From: G963674835 sp963674835
GTDB taxonomy: Bacteria; Planctomycetota; Planctomycetia; Pirellulales; Thermoguttaceae
Length of the DNA: 64,000 nucleotides
Reading direction: 5' to 3'
Assembly: GCA_963674835.2 (NCBI GenBank)
Contig: CAXXKC010000002.1
Coordinates: forward strand, 1,054,001-1,118,000
Shown here: positions 19,069 to 26,982 of the stretch, piece after piece
How positions within the stretch are numbered: the first letter of the stretch is position 1
Layout: every line of letters starts with the position of its first letter
Translations under genes and position numbers: made by a program
Notes under the pieces: model-generated
Seen by the model: the letters and a program-made list of their open reading frames with translations, nothing else
The model's database searches: none
Told to the model about the DNA's origin: nothing

Positions 19069-19667
19069 TGAGCCTCGCACAGCCGACCAGTGCGCGCCGC
19101 GCCCTAACGCTCATCGAGGTCCTCCTCGTGCTGGCGCTGCTGGTCATGCTCGCTGCCGTCGTCTGGCCCGAATTGGAGCCCGTCGTCGCCAGCCTCGAGT
19201 TGCGCAAATCCGCCGAGCGAATCCGCGTGGAATGGGAGCGCGCTCGCGTCGATGCCCTCTCCACCGGGCGGACGATCCTCTTCCGCTACGAACCCGACAG
19301 CAACCACTACTGCCTCCAGCGGTGCCCCGAGCCGCAGTTCACTCCCGGCGGGACCGCCGACCAGACGACCGATTCCACCTCGAACGGCGCCGAGGCCCCC
19401 GACCGCGAGGCCTTCCTCCCCGAGAAGATCCATTTCGACTCCAGCGAAATCTCCGACAACGCCACCGACTGGCTGGGAGACGTCACCCTTCCGGCGACTT
19501 CGGGCGAGTGGTCCGACCCCGTCGTCTTTTATCCCGACGGAACGACCTCCGACGCAAAACTCGTCCTCACCAACCAGCGCGATCAGTCCGTCGAGCTCTC
19601 CCTGCGAGGCCTGACCGGCGTGGTCACCCTGGGCGATGTCATTGCCGATGCGGAGACCGGATCATGA
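19068..19667 (+). CDS. gspH: Minor pseudopilin GspH-like
   Basis: 199 residues from the ATG at 19068, which overlaps the gspG stop. Seen: a short leader, then ARRA/LTLIEVLLVLALLVMLAAVVW with Glu at +5. The residue before the expected cleavage site is Ala, not the usual Gly. The remainder is poorly conserved and acidic. Known: GspH is a minor pseudopilin near the pseudopilus tip. The call rests on order (G-H-I-J-K) and the class III signal more than on the C-terminal domain. Confidence 0.85.
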   Translation: MSLAQPTSARRALTLIEVLLVLALLVMLAAVVWPELEPVVASLELRKSAERIRVEWERARVDALSTGRTILFRYEPDSNHYCLQRCPEPQFTPGGTADQTTDSTSNGAEAPDREAFLPEKIHFDSSEISDNATDWLGDVTLPATSGEWSDPVVFYPDGTTSDAKLVLTNQRDQSVELSLRGLTGVVTLGDVIADAETGS

Positions 19668-20110
19668 CTCACAGCCGCCGTCGCGCATTCTCACTCCTGG
19701 AAATCGTCCTCGCCCTGGCCATCCTCGCCGGTGCCGTCGCCGCCTTGAGCCAGTTGAACCGCAGCGGCCTCGACAGCGCGCAGCTCGCTCGCGACTCAAC
19801 CCGCGCACAACTCTACTGCGAAAGCAAGATGGCCGAAATCGCCGCCGGCCTCGTCCCCGCCGAGTCCCAGTCCAGCGCCCCTTTGGAAGACGAAGACGAA
19901 ACGACCGTCCCCGATTGGCTCTGCACCGTGGAAGTCAATCCCGCCTCCCAGTCCGGGCTCATCGAGGTGTGCATCACCGTCAGCCAGGACCCCAACGTCT
20001 TCGCGCGCCCTGTCGACTACACTCTCACGCGCTGGATTGTCGATCCCAGCACGACCGCTTCGTCAACCGGCGAGAGCACCGACACCTCGACAGCCGGAGA
20101 CTCGCAATGA
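19664..20110 (+). CDS. gspI: Minor pseudopilin GspI-like
   Basis: 148 residues from the ATG at 19664, overlapping the gspH stop by four bases. Seen: SRRRA/FSLLEIVLALAILAGAVAAL, a class III signal with Glu at +5 and Ala at -1. Next comes YCESKMAEIAAGLVPAE, which resembles the LA.SKM/.A..KL.E motif of GspI. The C-terminus is short and acidic. Known: GspI nucleates the GspI-J-K tip complex. Placement between gspH and gspJ supports the call. Confidence 0.88.
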   Translation: MTHSRRRAFSLLEIVLALAILAGAVAALSQLNRSGLDSAQLARDSTRAQLYCESKMAEIAAGLVPAESQSSAPLEDEDETTVPDWLCTVEVNPASQSGLIEVCITVSQDPNVFARPVDYTLTRWIVDPSTTASSTGESTDTSTAGDSQ

Positions 20111-21129
20111 CCGGCAATCGCGCCTACACGCTGCTCGAGGTGGTCCTCTCCCTGGTCCTCACCTCGCTCGTGCTTCTTTGCGTGGCCATGGCCGTCGACT
20201 TCCAACTGCGCATCGCCGATGCCGGTCGCACCCACGTCGAAGAGGCCCAACTCGCTCGCGTCCTCCTCCACCGCATCGCCGACGATCTCCGCAACACCGT
20301 CGTCGCCGACCCGCTCGACTTCGAGAAGCTGACCGCATCCGCCTCCACCACCTACGGTTCCACTTCCGAATCCGGCACCGAGGACGAGGACTCCTCTGCG
20401 GCGCTCGCCGACGAACTCGACGACGATACGTCCACCGATCAGATCACCGCCGAAGAAGTCACCGATCCCAGTCAGGCCATGCTGGCCCACACCGTCGTTG
20501 GCCTCTACGGTGGGCCCGATTGGATCCAGGTCGATACCGACCGCCCCGCCAACCCCGCGCACGGCGCAGCGCCTTCCGCCGACGATCTCTCCTCGGCAGG
20601 CCCCACAGGCGACCTCAAAACGGTCATCTACTACGTCGTCACTCCTGACGATTCGGCCGTACCGACCGGCCCCGAACCCCGCGCCGGCCTGATCCGCCGC
20701 GAGCTCGATCGCGCCGTCAGCCAGTCTGCTGCGCAGGAGAGCTCCACCGGCCAACTCCTCCTGGGCGAAAAGCCGCTCGCCCCGGAGGTCGCCGAACTCG
20801 CGTTCCGCTACAGCGACGGCACGACCTGGTACGACTCGTGGGATACAGCCCAGTCCGGCAACGTCCCCTTGGCCGTTGAAATCACGCTCACCTTGCGACC
20901 TCGCACGGAAGGGGGTGATTGGACCGCCGCACTCGCCGACTCCGACGACACCGCATCGACCAGCGATCAAGAGAACACCGTCTACCGTCTCATCGTCGAC
21001 ATTCCCATGGCCAAGGCCGCGCCCGCCATCACCACGGAAGAGTCCGGCAGCACCGATTCGCGATCGTCCACCGAGTCGTCCGGTACGGAAAGCGGCGGTT
21101 CGTCTTCCTCTTCTTCGGAGTCACCGTGA
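20107..21129 (+). CDS. gspJ: Minor pseudopilin GspJ-like
   Basis: 340 residues, longer than the typical ~200. Seen: TGNRA/YTLLEVVLSLVLTSLVLL, a class III signal with Ala at -1 and Glu at +5, then LLHRIADDLRNTVVADP. Acidic Ser/Thr-rich inserts occur near residues 85-125 and at the C-terminus (GTESGGSSSSSSESP). LAFRYSDGTTWYDSWDT near residue 240 is the conserved C-terminal GspJ-type strand. Known: GspJ is part of the tip complex. The start overlaps the gspI stop. Confidence 0.88.
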   Translation: MTGNRAYTLLEVVLSLVLTSLVLLCVAMAVDFQLRIADAGRTHVEEAQLARVLLHRIADDLRNTVVADPLDFEKLTASASTTYGSTSESGTEDEDSSAALADELDDDTSTDQITAEEVTDPSQAMLAHTVVGLYGGPDWIQVDTDRPANPAHGAAPSADDLSSAGPTGDLKTVIYYVVTPDDSAVPTGPEPRAGLIRRELDRAVSQSAAQESSTGQLLLGEKPLAPEVAELAFRYSDGTTWYDSWDTAQSGNVPLAVEITLTLRPRTEGGDWTAALADSDDTASTSDQENTVYRLIVDIPMAKAAPAITTEESGSTDSRSSTESSGTESGGSSSSSSESP

Positions 21130-22832
21130 TGTCACCTCGCCGCCATCATCACGCCACCTCGATCGCCGCGACGCCTCGGCGTCGCCGGACCGGTATGGTC
21201 CTGATCGTGGTCATGGTCGTGGTGGTCGCGTTGAGCTTGGCCGCCTGCACCTTCGCCGAGTGGATGTTCACCGAGCGCCAGGCCGCATACCTTTCCGGCC
21301 GCCAAGCTAAGGCGCTGGCCCTCGCCGAATCGGGCGTCGAGGCCGCTCGTCAGGTCCTCTCCAGCGATCCGCAGACCGCGATCGATCTCGGCGGCTGGTA
21401 CGACAACCCGGACCTCTTCCGTGGCATTCTCGTCCTCGATGGCGACCTGCCTCGCGACCGTGGCCGCTTCACCGTCCTTTCGCCCATCATGGACCAGGGC
21501 CAGTATGCCGGCACCCGCTACGGTCTGGAGAACGAGTCCGCCAAGCTCAACGTCAATGCCCTGCTCTTGCTCGAGAAGAGAAGCTCCGGCGCCGGCAAGG
21601 CCTTTCTCATGGTGCTGCCCGGCATGACCGACGAAATCGCCGACGCCATCCTCGATTGGCTCGACGACGACGACGAGCCACGCGCCAGCGGCGCCGAATC
21701 CGAGTACTATTCCACACTCGACCCGCCCTACGCTCCCAAGAATGGCCTCCTCCAATCGCTCGACGAACTGCTCATGGTCCGCGGCGTCACGCCCGAGCTG
21801 CTCTTCGGCGTCGACCGCAACCGCAACGGCTTCGCCGACGACACCGAACCCGATCCTTCCACCCTCGCCAGTGTCGATTCCGCGCTCGCATCGCAGGACC
21901 GCGGTTGGTCCGCATACCTGACCCTCTACAGCCTCGAGGCAAACCTCCAGACCGACGGCCAGCCCAAGATCAACGTCAACCAAGACGACCTCCAGAAACT
22001 CAACGACGAGCTTCAACAGGTCCTCGACCCTGCCTGGGTCAAATACCTCATCGCCTACCGCCAGCAAGTGCAATCCAGCTCCAGCAGCTCAAGCAGTTCC
22101 AGTGGCTCCAGCAGTCAGCAGCAAGACTCGCAGTCGCAGCAAGACGGCGAAGCCTCCTCGAGCGACCGCGACGGCCAACAGGGCGACGAACAAGAACAAT
22201 CCAAGAAGTCCTCGTCCACGCAGGATCAGGCCGTCGATACCGGCTCCCGCGAGTTGGACCTCACTCAGCCTGGCAAAACCAAGCTCACCAGTGTCCTCGA
22301 CGTCATCGATTCCAAAATCCAGGTGAAGTACAAAGGCCAAACCAAGGCGATCGACGTCGAGAACCCGTTCCAGTCAGGCAACGTCCGCGAGTACCTCACC
22401 AAGCTCATGGACGTCCTCGCCATGGACGACAACAAAGTCATCGCCGGCCGGATCAACATCAACGAGGCCCCAGCCGCGCTGCTGGCGGCTATCCCCGACA
22501 TGCCCGCCGACGCCGTCGATTCCATCCTCTCCCACCGCCAATCCGACATCACCGGCAGCGACTTCGAACTGCGTCAGGCTACCTGGCTCCTGAACGAAGG
22601 AATCGTCAACCTCCAGCAAATGAAGAAGTTACTCCCCATGATCACGGGTGGGGGAAGCGTTTATCGGGCGCAGGTGGTCGGCTCGTTCGACCGCGATGGC
22701 CCCGCCGCCCGCCTCGAAGTCGTTTTTGACACTACCAAGTCACCCGTCCGCGTCGTATCCTGGAAAGAGTTGACCCAGTTGGGCCGCGGCTACCCTCTGG
22801 AATCCCTCGGCATCGATCCAAACGCCGAATAG
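21129..22832 (+). CDS. gspK: Minor pseudopilin GspK
   Basis: 567 residues, longer than the usual ~330. It starts at the ATG that overlaps the gspJ stop. Seen: RRRTG/MVLIVVMVVVVALSLAA, a class III signal lacking Glu at +5, as is normal for GspK. ALALAESGVEAARQVL follows, then NESAKLNVNALL, and a helix-hairpin-helix-like region GRININEAPAALLAAIP near residue 440. A Ser/Gln/Asp/Glu low-complexity insert of about 60 residues (near 318-378) accounts for much of the extra length. Known: GspK caps the pseudopilus tip and binds Ca2+. The call is secure from the signal, HhH-like fold and gene order. Confidence 0.92.
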   Translation: MSPRRHHHATSIAATPRRRRTGMVLIVVMVVVVALSLAACTFAEWMFTERQAAYLSGRQAKALALAESGVEAARQVLSSDPQTAIDLGGWYDNPDLFRGILVLDGDLPRDRGRFTVLSPIMDQGQYAGTRYGLENESAKLNVNALLLLEKRSSGAGKAFLMVLPGMTDEIADAILDWLDDDDEPRASGAESEYYSTLDPPYAPKNGLLQSLDELLMVRGVTPELLFGVDRNRNGFADDTEPDPSTLASVDSALASQDRGWSAYLTLYSLEANLQTDGQPKINVNQDDLQKLNDELQQVLDPAWVKYLIAYRQQVQSSSSSSSSSSGSSSQQQDSQSQQDGEASSSDRDGQQGDEQEQSKKSSSTQDQAVDTGSRELDLTQPGKTKLTSVLDVIDSKIQVKYKGQTKAIDVENPFQSGNVREYLTKLMDVLAMDDNKVIAGRININEAPAALLAAIPDMPADAVDSILSHRQSDITGSDFELRQATWLLNEGIVNLQQMKKLLPMITGGGSVYRAQVVGSFDRDGPAARLEVVFDTTKSPVRVVSWKELTQLGRGYPLESLGIDPNAE

Positions 22833-22839
22833 TCCCCAA

Positions 22840-22888
22840 CCTCTAACCTCTATTCCCCAATCCCTAATCCCGAATCCCTCTCTCCCTC
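22840..22888. repeat. Degenerate 7-bp pyrimidine repeat before gspL
   Basis: Seven consecutive 7-base units run up to the gspL start: CCTCTAA, CCTCTAT, TCCCCAA, TCCCTAA, TCCCGAA, TCCCTCT, CTCCCTC. The plus strand is almost purine-free apart from paired A bases, so the gspL ATG at 22890 has no Shine-Dalgarno sequence. Confidence 0.7.
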
Positions 22889-22889
22889 C

Positions 22890-24338
22890 ATGCAACGCCT
22901 TCTCGCCCTCCAGTGGAGTCCCTCCGAAGCCAGCGCCGTGGTGGCCGTCCTCCGCGCTGGCCGCATGCGGATCGAGCAAGCCTGGTCGATCGATCTGCAT
23001 TCGGCGGCTGGCGATGCCGACCCGCTGGACGGCTCCTCCCAGCGACTGACTGCCGCGCTGAAAGCCAAACGCCTCGGCCGCATTCCCACGGTCGTGGCCC
23101 TCGGGCGCAGCCGCGTTGAGCTGCGTCACCTCACGCTCCCCGCGGCCCCCGACGACGAGTTGCCCGACCTCGTCCGATTCCAGGCGCTCCGACAATTCAA
23201 CAATCTCGAGGAGCACTGGCCCCTCGACTTCATCCCTCTCCCCACTGAGGGCGATCAGGAGCGATACGTTCTCGCGGCGGCCGTGTCTCCGGAGTTGCTG
23301 GACGAGATCCGCGGCGTTTGCGACAAGGCCGGCCTGAAGCTCGCTCACTTGGTGCTCCAGCCCTGCGCAACCGGTTCGCTCGCTGCCCGCCGTCTTGGCC
23401 CCCGCGCCAACGGAACGCGCCTATTGGTAAACGTCGCCGGCGGCGAGGCCGACTTGGCCGTCATCGTCGACGGCCGCGTCTCGTTTCTCCGTCAGGCCCA
23501 CCTCGATGGCGATCCCTTCACCGACCCTGCCTTCATGCCGGCGCTCCTGCTCGAGCTCCGCCGCACCATCGCCGCGGTCCAGAATCAGCCGGGAAGCCGA
23601 AACGTCGACGGATGTGTGTTGTTGGCCACCGGCGATCGCCCGGCCGCCGCCGCCAAGATCATCGCCGCCGAATTGTCTCTGCCTACCGACCTGGCCGATC
23701 CTTACGAAGGCGTCGACTGGCGCGGCACGGCCGATGAGCAACTCCAGAACGACTCCGGTCGCTGGGCTCCCCTGGTCGGCGCACTCTGGGACGAGGCCAC
23801 CACTACCGAGCCCGTCCTCGATTTTCTCCATCCCCGCCAGCGCCCCGAGCCGCCCAGCCGGCGAAACACCTACGCCCTCGCCGGGCTGGCCGCCGCGCTG
23901 TTGGTCTTGGCCGTGATTGTCATGGGCTGGCTCCGGTCCGAGGGACTCTTGGCCGAACTCCGCAGCCTGCAACGCCAGTCCACAGCTCTCGACGACGGCG
24001 TCAAGAAAGCCGAGCAGTCGGAGAAATCGGCCCAAGAGGTCCGCCAATGGCTCGCCGGCCAGGTTAACTGGCTCGACCAGCTTCGTTGGCTCTCCGAGCA
24101 CATGCCCCCCGCCCAGGACGCTATGCTCACCGGCCTGAAGCTCAGCGCGACGGCCCAGCGTGGTGAGATGACGCTCGACGGAGTCGCTCGCGATGTCGAC
24201 GCAGCCGCCCAACTCGGCCGCGGCCTACAGGACGCTTCGCACCGCGTCGACCCCAAGACGACCGACAAGACCGCCGCCAAGCCGCCCTATGGCGTCCAGT
24301 TTCGATCCTCCCTGCTAATCGGCAAGGAGTCGAAATGA
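22890..24338 (+). CDS. gspL: GspL/PilM-N-like inner-membrane platform protein
   Basis: 482 residues. Seen: an N-terminal actin-like ATPase-fold region (residues about 1-300) of PilM/GspL type, with VVALGRSRVELRHLTLPAAP and LLVNVAGGEADLAVIVDGR. One membrane segment follows near 328-349 (TYALAGLAAALLVLAVIVMGWL), then a periplasmic coiled-coil and ferredoxin-like domain (LRWLSEHMPPAQDAMLTGLK). Known: GspL links GspE to the membrane; PilM and PilN do the same as two proteins in type IV pili. This product has the order cytoplasmic actin fold-TM-periplasm of GspL. The start follows a 57-base gap filled by the pyrimidine repeat, and the stop overlaps the next gene. Confidence 0.87.
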   Translation: MQRLLALQWSPSEASAVVAVLRAGRMRIEQAWSIDLHSAAGDADPLDGSSQRLTAALKAKRLGRIPTVVALGRSRVELRHLTLPAAPDDELPDLVRFQALRQFNNLEEHWPLDFIPLPTEGDQERYVLAAAVSPELLDEIRGVCDKAGLKLAHLVLQPCATGSLAARRLGPRANGTRLLVNVAGGEADLAVIVDGRVSFLRQAHLDGDPFTDPAFMPALLLELRRTIAAVQNQPGSRNVDGCVLLATGDRPAAAAKIIAAELSLPTDLADPYEGVDWRGTADEQLQNDSGRWAPLVGALWDEATTTEPVLDFLHPRQRPEPPSRRNTYALAGLAAALLVLAVIVMGWLRSEGLLAELRSLQRQSTALDDGVKKAEQSEKSAQEVRQWLAGQVNWLDQLRWLSEHMPPAQDAMLTGLKLSATAQRGEMTLDGVARDVDAAAQLGRGLQDASHRVDPKTTDKTAAKPPYGVQFRSSLLIGKESK

Positions 24339-25258
24339 CTTTCAAGAAGCGCGAGCGCATCCTGGCCATCGTCACCGGCGTGCTGGTGGTTCTCTTTCTC
24401 GGCCGCTTCCTCATGACCACGTGGGGCGGTTCCGGCGCAAAGAACGAAGCCAAACGCGCAGAGCTGCGCCGAGAGATCGAGCGCAAGAATCGCCAGATCG
24501 AGCGGGGCAAGCAAGCCGAAAACGACCTAACCCAATGGCGCCGCCAGTCACTCCCCAGCGATCTGGAAACGGCCCGCCTCTTCTACCAGAACTGGCTCCT
24601 CGCCACCGCCGAGGCGGCAGGCTTCAAAGGTCCCAAGGTCGAAGCCGGCCAGGGACGCCAGCAAGGTAGCACCTATCGCACCCTGCGATTCCGCCTCCAG
24701 GCCGCATCGACGCTCGAGGACCTCACCAAGTTCCTCCACGCCTTCTACAGCGCCGGCTACCTCCACCAGATCCAGATCCTCAATCTACTCCCCAGCAACG
24801 AAGGTAAGAAGGTCGAGGTGCAGCTCTCCATCGAGGCCCTCACGCTCTCAGGCGGCGACCCCAGAGACAAGCTCCCCGAGAAGCCCGCCGAATCGCTGCT
24901 GGCCGACGATGCCGCCACCTACTCCAAGGCAATTGCCGACCGCAACTTCTTCGCCCCCTACCACAAACCCGAAGAACCCACCGCTCCGCCCGAGTTCGAC
25001 CCCGCCAAGTTCGTCGTCCTCACCGCCATTGTTGTCGTCGGCGACCAGCCGGAAGCCTGGATCGTCAATCGCACCTCCGGCGACTGCCTCAAGCTCCGTC
25101 AAGGCGAGGAATTCAAAATCGGCGACCACGAGGGCAAGGTCAATCGCATCGGCCAGCGCGAAGCCGAGATCGACCTCGACGGTCGACATTGCCTCCTCCC
25201 CCTCGGCAAAGACCTCGAAAGCTCCGCCGCATCCTCCCCAAAACACAAGAAAGAGTAA
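24335..25258 (+). CDS. GspM/PilO-like protein with C-terminal GspC/PilP-like domain
   Basis: 307 residues, starting inside the gspL stop. Seen: one membrane helix (ILAIVTGVLVVLFLGRFLM), a coiled coil (EAKRAELRREIERKNRQIERG), and a ferredoxin-like PilO/GspM domain at about 70-170 (FRLQAASTLEDLTKFLHAFY, GYLHQIQILNLLP). From about residue 205 comes FFAPYHKPEEP then FVVLTAIVVVGDQPEAWIVN and LRQGEEFKIGDHEGKVNRI, a short beta domain like the HR/PilP domain of GspC. Known: GspM dimerises with GspL, and GspC HR binds the GspD N0 domain. Inferred: one protein does both jobs, which would explain why no separate gspC is seen here. Confidence 0.8.
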   Translation: MTFKKRERILAIVTGVLVVLFLGRFLMTTWGGSGAKNEAKRAELRREIERKNRQIERGKQAENDLTQWRRQSLPSDLETARLFYQNWLLATAEAAGFKGPKVEAGQGRQQGSTYRTLRFRLQAASTLEDLTKFLHAFYSAGYLHQIQILNLLPSNEGKKVEVQLSIEALTLSGGDPRDKLPEKPAESLLADDAATYSKAIADRNFFAPYHKPEEPTAPPEFDPAKFVVLTAIVVVGDQPEAWIVNRTSGDCLKLRQGEEFKIGDHEGKVNRIGQREAEIDLDGRHCLLPLGKDLESSAASSPKHKKE

Positions 25259-25277
25259 CCCTCCACCCCTCCCGGTA

Positions 25278-25299
25278 GCACAGCCGCCCCCGGCTGTGC
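25278..25299. repeat. Palindromic hairpin repeat, copy 1
   Basis: CACAGCCG-CCCC-CGGCTGTG with one further G-C pair. The same 24-base sequence GTAGCACAGCCG...CTGTG recurs at 31983-32006. It lies between the convergent gspM-like gene and the phosphohexomutase, so it could serve as a bidirectional transcription stop, though no T-tract is present. Confidence 0.8.
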
Positions 25300-25389
25300 C
25301 GCATCGGAAACGCCAACCAACCTCCCTCGCCCGCTTGCGGGAAAGGGGCCGGGGACATCCTCAACCCCATTCGAGTTCTCTTCCCCCAA

Positions 25390-26751
25390 CTAGCTTCCCT
25401 CACCGCCAAACTCCTCAGCAATCACCGCTGCCGCCTCATCACAGAGCCGCTTGGCTTCCTCCGCCGTACTCGCCTCCGCAGCAGCCCGCACGATCGGCTC
25501 CGTATTGCTGGGACGCACCAGCAGCCAGCGGTCCGCCCAATCCAGACGCAAACCGTCCAGCCGATCCACTCGCGCATCGGCGAACCGTCGCTGGATCGCA
25601 TCCAGCCCCGCGCCCAACCTTTCCGGCGCCAAGGCGATCTTCGTCTTCACGATCTCGTAACGCGGCAGCTCGTCCGCCAACTGCCCCACCTCCATCTGCC
25701 GCGCCGCCATGGCGTCCAGCACCAGCGCCATCCCCACGAAGCTGTCCCGCACCAGCCCCACGCGCGGATCGATCGGACCGCCGTTCCCCTCGCCGCCGAA
25801 GACTGCGCCGTGCGCCAACATCGCATCCACCACGTTGGCCTCCCCGACCGCCGACCGAAACAGCGTCACTCCGTACTTCGCCGCCAGATCGTCCGCCATT
25901 CGGCTGCTGCTGCAGTTGGTCACAATCGGCCCCGACCGCTGCCGCAGAACATGATCCAGGCACAGCGCCAGCGTGTACTCTTCTCCCAGGTATCGTCCTG
26001 AGGCATCGATCACCGCCAGCCGGTCGGCGTCCGGGTCCTGGCAGAAACCCACCTCGGCGCCCACCTCCGGCACTTTCGCCAACACACCCGCCAGGTTTTC
26101 CGCCGTCGGCTCCGGCGTATGCGCGAACCGGCCGTCCGGCTCCCCGCCCAGCAGCGTCACCTCGCAGCCCAATGCGTTCAACAAGCGCAACCCCAGAACA
26201 CTCCCCGCCCCGTGATTCGAATCCAGAAGCACCCGGAACTTGCGGCCGCGGATGCGCTCCGCATCGACCGTGGCAAGAACCGCGTCCAGATGCGCCAACG
26301 TCGTATCCGGACACTCCTGCCCCGCCCCGAGCTCATCATGGCGCACCCAGTGCGTCGCACCCGAGCGATAGCTCGCCAGCACCTCTGCCCCCGGCCCTGC
26401 CGGAATGACGCGTCCTTCGCCCGAAAACAGCTTCAGACCGTTGTACTGGCCCGGATTATGGCTGGCCGAAATCTGAATGCCGCCGGCCGCCCCGCAGTGG
26501 CGAATGAGAACGCCTGTTGTTGGCGTCGCGGCAACCCCCGCATCGATCGTCGCCCGCCCCATGGCGTGCAGCCCCGCCAAAACGGCCTCCGCAAGCATCC
26601 GACCCGATGGCCGCCCGTCCTGCGTCACCACAAACAACCCCGGCGGTGTCTGGCCGGCAAAGGCCGCCACGTAGCGAATCGCCACCTCTGGCGTCAGCGA
26701 TTCCCCCACAATCCCCCGCAACCCGGAAACGCTGATGATCAGCTCGCTCAC
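25390..26751 (-). CDS. glmM: Phosphoglucosamine mutase / phosphomannomutase family enzyme
   Basis: 453 residues from a GTG at 26751 with AAGGAGG eight bases upstream; a start 26 codons earlier is open but lacks such a site. Seen: ISVSGLRGIVGESLTPE at the N-terminus, the phosphoserine loop ISASHNPGQYNGLKLF, the metal loop DPDADRLAVIDASG, and the phosphate-binding loop RPSNTEPIVR. Known: alpha-D-phosphohexomutases move phosphate between C1 and C6. GlmM makes glucosamine-1-phosphate for cell-wall precursors. GlmM against phosphomannomutase is decided here only by overall length and sequence feel, so the symbol is tentative. Divergent from a second member of the superfamily. Confidence 0.85.
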   Translation of the reverse strand: MSELIISVSGLRGIVGESLTPEVAIRYVAAFAGQTPPGLFVVTQDGRPSGRMLAEAVLAGLHAMGRATIDAGVAATPTTGVLIRHCGAAGGIQISASHNPGQYNGLKLFSGEGRVIPAGPGAEVLASYRSGATHWVRHDELGAGQECPDTTLAHLDAVLATVDAERIRGRKFRVLLDSNHGAGSVLGLRLLNALGCEVTLLGGEPDGRFAHTPEPTAENLAGVLAKVPEVGAEVGFCQDPDADRLAVIDASGRYLGEEYTLALCLDHVLRQRSGPIVTNCSSSRMADDLAAKYGVTLFRSAVGEANVVDAMLAHGAVFGGEGNGGPIDPRVGLVRDSFVGMALVLDAMAARQMEVGQLADELPRYEIVKTKIALAPERLGAGLDAIQRRFADARVDRLDGLRLDWADRWLLVRPSNTEPIVRAAAEASTAEEAKRLCDEAAAVIAEEFGGEGS

Positions 26752-26982
26752 GCCACCGTCCTCCTTGCCTGCCGGTCCGCCGATTCGCAAACTCCGACTC
26801 TGTAATCGCAAGACCAATATAGAGACCACGCGCCCCCAGCAAAAGCCCCTTCGCCCCTCCGCGCGATCGCGTTCCGCCCGTCGTTCGTGGCCTCGTCACC
26901 ACGGGCCGGCCCCCCTTTCTTCAATTCGCACGATGGGCAAAAATGAAGTCTTCTTCACCTCATCCGAGTTACCGGAGCAACG

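Noticed and set aside
22840..22888. Telomere-like repeat
   Set aside because: Units are degenerate and lie between two operon genes, so a chromosome end is ruled out; kept only as a heptamer tract.
15665..25258. Type IV pilus rather than type II secretion
   Set aside because: The G-H-I-J-K pseudopilin order, GspG signature and GspD nearby favour T2SS; no pilT, pilQ or pilA-like gene is seen.
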